A DNA stretch of 18,663 bases, taken from positions 1 to 18,663 of the forward strand of contig JAUWNO010000005.1 of NCBI GenBank assembly GCA_030612605.1, read 5' to 3'. The position numbers and the translations under genes were made by a program. The DNA comes from Armatimonadota bacterium (GTDB lineage Bacteria; Cloacimonadota; Cloacimonadia; Cloacimonadales; TCS61). The notes beneath the pieces were generated by a model. The model saw nothing but the letters and a program-made list of their open reading frames with translations, searched no databases and was not told where the DNA came from. Of the stretch, positions 14,021 through 18,663 are shown in pieces (the stretch's first letter is position 1; the number at the start of each line of letters is the position of its first letter).

Positions 14021-14404
14021 AAAAAAATGACAGAGAACGAAATATCAAAAATTATTGTTGATTGTGCTTTCAGAATTCACAAAAGGTTTGGTCCTGGTCT
14101 TCTTGAATCTGTTTATGAAAAATTAATGATTCATGAGTTAACAAAGATGGGACTGAATATTCGAAATCAAGTGGGTGTGCCGATAAAATATGATGATAAG
14201 ATAATTGATTTGGGCTTTAGAGTTGATATTATTGTCGAGAATAAAGTAATAATTGAATTGAAGTCAGTTAAAGAGATTGCACCTGTTCATAAGAAACAAC
14301 TACTAACTTATCTGAAATTAAGTGAACTAAAACTTGGTTTATTAATCAATTTCAATGTAAATTTGATCAAAGATGGAATCACAAGGATCGTAAATAATTT
14401 ATGA
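14012..14404 (+). CDS. GxxExxY family protein (PDDEXK-like nuclease)
   Basis: A 130-aa protein of the GxxExxY family (PDDEXK_3, TIGR04256). The naming motif is G29-L-L-E32-S-V-Y35 (GPGLLESVYE), and the nuclease-type core is D72 in GFRVDII plus E82-L-K84 in VIIELKSV, matching D-x(n)-ExK. KKQLLTYLKLSELKLGLLINF completes the family pattern, so it is intact. Enzymatic activity is inferred from the fold; the biological role of the family is not established. Family members usually begin M-T-E-N-E-like, so ATG 14027 (M6) is likelier to be the true start, giving 125 aa; the first five residues come from the duplicated 24-nt repeat. There is no strong Shine-Dalgarno for either start. It lies between repeat units inside the glycine-cleavage operon and has no metabolic link to it. 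Confidence 0.88.
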   Translation: MEKKKMTENEISKIIVDCAFRIHKRFGPGLLESVYEKLMIHELTKMGLNIRNQVGVPIKYDDKIIDLGFRVDIIVENKVIIELKSVKEIAPVHKKQLLTYLKLSELKLGLLINFNVNLIKDGITRIVNNL

Positions 14405-14411
14405 AAAACTA

Positions 14412-14578
14412 TTCTCATGCAAAGCCGCAAAGAACGCAAAGGTTTTAAATATATGATTAAAAGAAAATTTCTTAATCCAACGATAATTTTGAAACGCTAT
14501 AATGAATTTAATTAATATTTTATTATAAAGTAAAAAATTATAAAAGAATTTCTTAGCGTGCTTTGCGCCTTTGCGAGA
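14412..14578. repeat. inverted-repeat unit, 3' of the GxxExxY gene (MITE-like)
   Basis: The left arm at 14412-14442 (GCAAAGCCGCAAAGAACGC) and the right arm at 14551-14578 (TTAGCGTGCTTTGCGCC...) are imperfect reverse complements. Both are built of 8-9-nt GCAAAG units. The 108-nt middle is very A/T-rich and noncoding. About 167 bp in all. Confidence 0.65.
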
Positions 14579-14590
14579 AATATGGAAAAG
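14567..14590. repeat. 24-nt exact direct repeat, copy 2
   Basis: Identical to 13997-14020. Here the final bases join GAG to form the AAGGAG ribosome site of gcvPB, so the repeat contributes to the translation start region of that gene. Confidence 0.85.
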
Positions 14591-14598
14591 GAGAAACA

Positions 14599-16050
14599 AT
14601 GGCTAAAACAATATTTGAAAAACATTCAGAAGGTAGAAAAGGTTACACACTTCCCACCAATGATGTGGAAATCTCTTTAAACAGATGCATTCCTGAAAAA
14701 TTCCAGAGAAAAGAAGAAGTTAAACTTCCTGAAGTAAGTGAGCTTGATGTTATGCGTCATTTCCTTGAGTTGAGCCAGATGAACCACTGCATTGAAAAAG
14801 GTTTTTATCCACTTGGTTCCTGCACCATGAAATATAATCCCAAAATAAATGAAACTCTGGTTCGCAACGATGGTTTCAATAACCTGCATCCCTTGCAGGA
14901 TGAAGACACTGTTCAGGGTGCTTTGGAAATTCTTTATGAACTTCAGAAAGATCTGGCAGAAATATCCGGATTTTCAAATGTAACATTGCAGCCAGTTGCA
15001 GGTGCTCACGGTGAATTTACCGGTCTTAAAATCATGAAAGCGTATCATGACCATAAGGGAAATTCCCACAAGAAGAAGATCATTCTTCCTGATTCTGCTC
15101 ATGGAACAAATCCTGCCAGTGTAACTTTGGTGGGTTACGAAATGGTAGAGATCAAATCCAATGAAAAAGGATTGGTCGGTATTGAAGACCTGAAAGCCCA
15201 TGTAAATGACGAGACAGCGGGATTTATGCTTACAAATCCAAACACTCTTGGACTTTTTGAATCTCAGGTTGAGGAAATCGCAGAGATAATTCACAGCGTG
15301 GATGGCTTGATGTATATGGATGGAGCAAATTTCAATGCCATCATGGGTCTCGTGAAACCAGGTGAAAATGGGTTTGACATCATGCATTTCAATCTTCATA
15401 AAACATTCGCCACTCCACATGGTGGCGGCGGTCCTGGCGCTGGCCCAATCGGCGTTCGTGAAGATCTGATCAAATTCTTACCTGCTCCCTTAATTGGGAA
15501 GAAAGATGACAAATATTTCCTCGATTATACACATGAAAAAACATCCTTTGGAAAGGTTCATTCCTTCTTCGGTAATTTCGCAGTGAATATTAAAGCGTAC
15601 ATTTATCTTAAAATGCTGGGTCCAAAAGGCTTGAGAAGAGTTGCAGAAAACGCTGTTATCAATGCAAATTATATCCAGAAGAAATTAGAAAACTATTATG
15701 ATATCCCTTTCAAGGATTCATTCTGCATGCACGAATTCGTAGCCAGCGGGAGTTGGCAAAAAGAAAAGCATGGCATCAAAACATTGGATATTGCCAAACG
15801 AATACTGGATAAAGGTTATCACGCACCTACGATCTATTTCCCGCTTATTGTGCACGAAGCAATGATGATAGAACCCACAGAAACCGAGAGCAAAGAAACA
15901 CTTGATGAATTTATAGACGCTATGATCGAGATCGCAAAAGAGTGTGAAGAACATCCTGAACTATTGAAAAATGCCCCGCTAAATACTCCGGTAAAAAGAG
16001 TGGATGATACTCTAGCAGTTCGGCAGTTGAACGTAAAATTTGAGTGGTAG
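14599..16050 (+). CDS. gcvPB: glycine dehydrogenase (decarboxylating) subunit 2
   Basis: This is the C-terminal, cofactor-carrying half of the glycine cleavage P-protein. Counting from MAKTIFEKHSEGRKG it has 483 aa, the usual size. PLP-binding K268 lies in MHFNLHKTFATPHGGGGPG, followed by the glycine-rich loop of the family. Other conserved blocks are FYPLGSCTMKYNPKIN, LQPVAGAHGEFTGL and DSAHGTNPASV, and the C-terminal TESKETLDEFIDAM is typical. I chose ATG 14599 over an in-frame TTG at 14563 because GGAG (14590-14593) is correctly placed, 5 nt upstream, and the family starts here. The extra 12 residues would be translated from the repeat arm. It is presumably co-transcribed with gcvPA despite the 653-nt gap filled by the GxxExxY element. 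Confidence 0.96.
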   Translation: MAKTIFEKHSEGRKGYTLPTNDVEISLNRCIPEKFQRKEEVKLPEVSELDVMRHFLELSQMNHCIEKGFYPLGSCTMKYNPKINETLVRNDGFNNLHPLQDEDTVQGALEILYELQKDLAEISGFSNVTLQPVAGAHGEFTGLKIMKAYHDHKGNSHKKKIILPDSAHGTNPASVTLVGYEMVEIKSNEKGLVGIEDLKAHVNDETAGFMLTNPNTLGLFESQVEEIAEIIHSVDGLMYMDGANFNAIMGLVKPGENGFDIMHFNLHKTFATPHGGGGPGAGPIGVREDLIKFLPAPLIGKKDDKYFLDYTHEKTSFGKVHSFFGNFAVNIKAYIYLKMLGPKGLRRVAENAVINANYIQKKLENYYDIPFKDSFCMHEFVASGSWQKEKHGIKTLDIAKRILDKGYHAPTIYFPLIVHEAMMIEPTETESKETLDEFIDAMIEIAKECEEHPELLKNAPLNTPVKRVDDTLAVRQLNVKFEW

Positions 16051-16111
16051 AGAATAAGAATTTAGCAACTTACTATCACTAACCAAAAACGAACATAATA
16101 TTTCTGTAAAA

Positions 16112-16138
16112 GCAGATCATTAATCTGTCCTTTTTCTT
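16112..16138 (+). terminator. possible weak terminator after gcvPB
   Basis: CAGAT (16113-16117) pairs with ATCTG (16123-16127), extended by one G-T pair. A pyrimidine-rich CCTTTTTCTT tract follows. The stem is short, so termination is uncertain. Confidence 0.4.
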
Positions 16139-16235
16139 ATGAATCTACCCTCAAAAAATAATTTCATTTGACCTAATATTGTCTTTTCTCAATTTCGTAA
16201 AAGAATTTTAAACATAAATTTTGCGGATAGATCTG

Positions 16236-16364
16236 ATGAAAAAAATAGTTAAAGTATCATTACACCTTATACTTGCAGGAGTTGTTTCGATCATCTCGTT
16301 TATTGGCTTCAAGAAGGCTGTGGAAGTTTTGTATGAGAAGATGGAGAAAAACAAAACAAAATAA
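16236..16364 (+). CDS. 42-aa single-span membrane peptide
   Basis: This short open frame encodes MKKIVKVSLHLILAGVVSII followed by SFIGFKKAVEVLYEKMEKNKTK. It has a lysine-bearing start, one hydrophobic span (about residues 7-24) and a charged amphipathic tail. A GGA at 16224-16226 lies 9 nt before the ATG, a weak ribosome site. The stop is 15 nt before the start of the metallo-hydrolase gene, on the same strand, so the two may form an operon. The composition fits a real small membrane protein better than random frame, but I recognise no family and it is not certain to be translated. Confidence 0.5.
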   Translation: MKKIVKVSLHLILAGVVSIISFIGFKKAVEVLYEKMEKNKTK

Positions 16365-16379
16365 ACATTTGAGTCCCTC

Positions 16380-17114
16380 ATGATTAAATACATGTTATTA
16401 TGGATTATTTTCAATAACGTTCATGAATCCTCGGAATTAACACCGGGCTTTGGTTTCGGTGCCTGGATCGTAGCAGATTCCACCACTATTTTATTCGATA
16501 CGGGTGGAGATGGCAGAATCCTGATGAACAACATCAACTCTCTTGGACTAAATCCGAAAGATGTAGATCTCGTTGTAATTTCACACAATCATTGGGACCA
16601 TATCGGCGGACTAAATAAATTCCTGGAAGCGGCAAAAGAGGATGTAAAAGTTTATGTTCCTGCCAAAGCTTTCAAAAATATTCAAAAGAAATATTCCACA
16701 GCAAACCTGGTAGCAGTAAAAGATCCCATCGAAATAGCAGATGGAGTCTGGTCAAGTGGTGAGATCAAGGGCAGATATAATTTACTGCCAATTTATGAAC
16801 ATGCGTTGGTTTTGAATACAAAAGAAGGTTTGGTAATCGTTACAGGTTGTTCCCATCCCGGGATCGATAAAATAGTTAAGGAAGTTCATAAGATGTTTCC
16901 TGATGAACTTATCTGTCTGGTAACCGGTGGATTTCATCTGGGAAGTGCTTTTAATAATAAGATTAATAAAATTGCCAATTCTCTTCAAAAGCTGAAAGTA
17001 CAGTATATTGCTCCTTCCCATTGCACGGGAAGTCGTGCAATAAAAATATTCCAGGAGAAGTGGAAAGATAAATTTATAGACCTGACCCTGGGCAAGAAAT
17101 TTGAGATTAAATAA
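16380..17114 (+). CDS. metallo-beta-lactamase-fold hydrolase, COG1237 type
   Basis: A 244-aa protein with the MBL-fold metal site complete: H69-N-H71-W-D73-H74 (SHNHWDHIGGL), H159 in TGCSHPGID, H186 in GGFHLGS and H214 in APSHCTG. The pattern LTPGFGFG near the start, then ILFDTGGDG, CSHPGI and SHCTG is that of COG1237. Members are annotated as beta-ribofuranosylaminobenzene/dihydropterin-related synthases (MJ0301-like), but the true substrate in most bacteria is unknown. It is cytoplasmic; the hydrophobic MLLWIIF at 5-11 is the first beta strand. ATG 16380 has only a GAG 6 nt upstream, and ATG 16392 is an alternative. It follows the 42-aa peptide and converges on the S1 gene. Confidence 0.88.
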   Translation: MIKYMLLWIIFNNVHESSELTPGFGFGAWIVADSTTILFDTGGDGRILMNNINSLGLNPKDVDLVVISHNHWDHIGGLNKFLEAAKEDVKVYVPAKAFKNIQKKYSTANLVAVKDPIEIADGVWSSGEIKGRYNLLPIYEHALVLNTKEGLVIVTGCSHPGIDKIVKEVHKMFPDELICLVTGGFHLGSAFNNKINKIANSLQKLKVQYIAPSHCTGSRAIKIFQEKWKDKFIDLTLGKKFEIK

Positions 17115-17147
17115 AAAAACCGAACAAGAATCATTTCCTGTTCGGTT
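17113..17147 (-). terminator. intrinsic terminator of the S1 gene (possibly bidirectional)
   Basis: AACCGAACA (17118-17126) and TGTTCGGTT (17139-17147) form a perfect 9-bp stem with a 12-nt loop. On the minus strand the stem runs into seven U residues (17119-17113), a standard terminator for the S1 gene, which stops at 17173. On the plus strand it is followed by TCACTATTTTT, a poorer tract, so it may also serve the metallo-hydrolase gene. Confidence 0.85.
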
Positions 17148-17172
17148 CACTATTTTTCACCAATTAAGCAAT

Positions 17173-18663
17173 TTACAAATTCGCAAATGGGTTGTCTTCA
17201 TCAACGTATGTTTTCTTGACTTGTTGCTTCTTATATTTATGCCAATCATCTTTTTCTTCTACAGCAGATTCAGGCATATTGGTAGGTTCCAGAGAAATAC
17301 GGCGAGCATCTTTATCTATCTTTACAATCCTAACTTTAAATTCTTCACCAATATTTGTTTTATCAAATTTTTTGCCGATGATTTTCAATTTTGAACTTGG
17401 CACAAGACCTGTAATTCCTTCTCTGATTTTGATGAAAGTACCAAAGGAAGCTACATTCTCAATGACTCCGCTAAACACATCATTTTCAGAAATTATATCC
17501 TGAATATTGTCCCAGGGATCAGGTTGGAGTGCTTTTAATGAAAGCGATATTTTCCTGTTATCAGGATTTATTTTCAGAATTTGAGCTTCTACAAATTCAC
17601 CTTCTGTTACTACTTCTGAAGGATTATTGATACGTCTTCCGCGAGCTAATTCCGAGATTGGAATGAGTCCTTCCACACCGGGTTTTATTTCTACAAAAGA
17701 ACCGAATGGTAAGTTACGAAGAATGCGGCAATTCACAATATCGCCTTCTTTCAATTCCTTCATTGCAGCATCTAAAGGGTTTTCCTGTAATGCTTTTAAT
17801 GAAAGAGAAATTTTCTCGCCCTGAATTTTTATTATTTTCGCTTCAATCTCATCACCAATATTCATAACCTCAGAAGGAGAATCTATTCTTACCCAGGAAA
17901 ATTGAGAAATATGCAAAAGTGCTTCAATTCCACCTAAATCGACAAAAGCACCAAAATTTGTAAGCCGGGTAACCTTACCGCGAACGTTTATACCAACTTC
18001 CAGTTTTTTCAGAGTTTCTTTCTTCAATTTGTTTCTTTCTTCGTCTAAGATAACTCTTCGAGAAACAACTATATTTCTTCCTTTCTCCTCGAATTTAATA
18101 ATTCGGAAATCAATAGATTCACCTATAAACTGCTTTGGATCAACCACCAATTTAATGTCGATATGTGAGATAGGGCAAAAAGCCTTTACTCCTGAAATAT
18201 CAATAAGATATCCGCCTTTTGTTAAAGATTTCACCTTACCGTTCACTGGAATTTTTTTCTCGAATGCATCTCGAAGAACCTCAATATTTGCAGAAATCAA
18301 ACTCTTAGAAATCATAGTTTCAGTATCTGAATACTTTACTACAAAACCCTTTAAAATATCTCCAATCTTACAGTGAAGTTTACCGGTTTTATCGAAATAA
18401 TCCTGCTTCTCTGCATAAGCATCGCGTTTTCCACCCAGAGAAACAAATATATATGAATCTGTAATATTAATTATCTCACCTTCAACTTTATCGCCAACAG
18501 CGAGCTCTTTGATATTTACTAAAGATTCTTCTAACAATTTATCAAAATCCGAATCTATTTCCGAAACCGGTTGTGCTTCAACTTCGTTTGTTTCAACCTG
18601 AATTTCTTCTTTATCCTCAGATGTCTCTAATTGCTTTTCCTGAATATCTTCTGTTTTTTCCAT
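17173..18663 (-). CDS. rpsA: 30S ribosomal protein S1
   Basis: This 496-aa protein has five S1 RNA-binding (OB-fold) domains at about 55-122, 136-204, 222-291, 305-377 and 391-459. Domains 3-5 are the most canonical (VRGKVTRLTNFGAFVDLGG; FGSFVEIKPGVEGLIPISEL; FGTFIKIREGITGLVP). It binds mRNA on the small ribosomal subunit and aids initiation on structured or weak-Shine-Dalgarno messages. Domains 1-2 are more divergent, as expected for the ribosome-binding end. The first 50 residues are acidic and low-complexity, and the tail (460-496) ends DEDNPFANL. Five domains is fewer than the six of Escherichia coli and within the range seen in other phyla. The ATG is the last codon of the window, so the ribosome site, promoter and any upstream start cannot be seen. 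Confidence 0.92.
   Translation of the reverse strand: MEKTEDIQEKQLETSEDKEEIQVETNEVEAQPVSEIDSDFDKLLEESLVNIKELAVGDKVEGEIINITDSYIFVSLGGKRDAYAEKQDYFDKTGKLHCKIGDILKGFVVKYSDTETMISKSLISANIEVLRDAFEKKIPVNGKVKSLTKGGYLIDISGVKAFCPISHIDIKLVVDPKQFIGESIDFRIIKFEEKGRNIVVSRRVILDEERNKLKKETLKKLEVGINVRGKVTRLTNFGAFVDLGGIEALLHISQFSWVRIDSPSEVMNIGDEIEAKIIKIQGEKISLSLKALQENPLDAAMKELKEGDIVNCRILRNLPFGSFVEIKPGVEGLIPISELARGRRINNPSEVVTEGEFVEAQILKINPDNRKISLSLKALQPDPWDNIQDIISENDVFSGVIENVASFGTFIKIREGITGLVPSSKLKIIGKKFDKTNIGEEFKVRIVKIDKDARRISLEPTNMPESAVEEKDDWHKYKKQQVKKTYVDEDNPFANL

Larger units (their letters stand above)
13937..14578. mobile_element. repeat-bounded GxxExxY element between gcvPA and gcvPB
   Basis: The outer ends are imperfect inverted repeats: the 28 nt at 13937-13964 match the reverse complement of 14551-14578 at 22 positions, both starting TCTCGC and built from CGCAAAG words. 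Inner copies lie at 13995-14008 and 14412-14442, so the gene sits between two inverted-repeat pairs. The only gene inside encodes a PDDEXK-like nuclease. No target-site duplication is evident outside the outer ends, and there is no transposase. I infer a mobile or recombination-prone cassette; that it moves is not shown. Confidence 0.55.

Noticed and set aside
13937..14578. CRISPR array from the repeated CGCAAAG words
   Set aside because: The units are 8-9 nt, degenerate and lack unique spacers, and no cas genes are nearby.
14563..14598. TTG-initiated extension of gcvPB by 12 residues
   Set aside because: The extension is translated from the repeat arm, has no ribosome site, and the family N-terminus fits ATG 14599 with GGAG correctly placed.
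14399..14599. 66-aa minus-strand frame over the 3' repeat unit
   Set aside because: It is translated repeat and A/T-rich spacer with no coding character.
16208..16414. 68-aa minus-strand frame opposite the small membrane peptide
   Set aside because: No ribosome site or family pattern; the plus-strand frame has better coding character.

Overview
The window is AT-rich bacterial chromosome with Shine-Dalgarno-led genes, ATG/GTG starts and several ATGA/GTGA gene overlaps. A split glycine decarboxylase (gcvPA/gcvPB), a five-domain S1 protein, large hybrid histidine kinases and many short dispersed repeats fit an uncultured Gram-negative lineage of the Cloacimonadota or Bacteroidota-related kind. 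That placement is an impression from gene style, not a computed result.

Layout. (1) 1-1442: a 7-nt periodic TTG-rich repeat, then a secreted protein that is probably an outer-membrane barrel with two small beta repeats at its N-terminus. (2) 1531-2127, minus: a 78-residue protein abutting a clan AA (retropepsin-like) aspartic protease, a tight two-gene module. (3) 2289-3026, plus: a TauE/SafE (TSUP) membrane transporter. (4) 3045-12203, minus: four consecutive signalling genes. In order of transcription they are a 1207-aa REC-PAS3-GAF-kinase-REC protein, a 920-aa TPR-membrane-kinase-REC protein, a 509-aa REC-PP2C phosphatase with a decayed ATPase-like tail, and a 366-aa REC-kinase. The first three overlap by 4 nt each. 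A palindromic repeat of about 80 bp separates the last two. None has a DNA-binding output domain, so the output is probably protein dephosphorylation or partner switching. (5) 12605-16050, plus: gcvPA and gcvPB, the two halves of the glycine cleavage P-protein, separated by a GxxExxY (PDDEXK-type) gene embedded in CGCAAAG-type inverted repeats. (6) 16236-17114, plus: a 42-aa single-span membrane peptide and a COG1237-type metallo-beta-lactamase-fold protein. (7) 17173-18663, minus: ribosomal protein S1, with an intrinsic terminator between it and the converging gene.

The most unusual part is the gcvPA-gcvPB junction. The repeat unit supplies the stop codon and last residues of GcvPA. An exact 24-nt direct repeat (13997-14020 and 14567-14590) brackets a 570-bp cassette carrying the GxxExxY gene, so the cassette looks able to be gained or lost by recombination. 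Periodic degenerate repeats of other types (10-nt period) lie upstream of gcvPA. The signalling cluster is the other region worth study: paralogous receiver domains carry swapped outputs, and the two large kinases share a C-terminal Hpt-like domain that lacks the phosphorylatable histidine. I found no CRISPR array, tRNA, rRNA, integrase or recognisable IS transposase.
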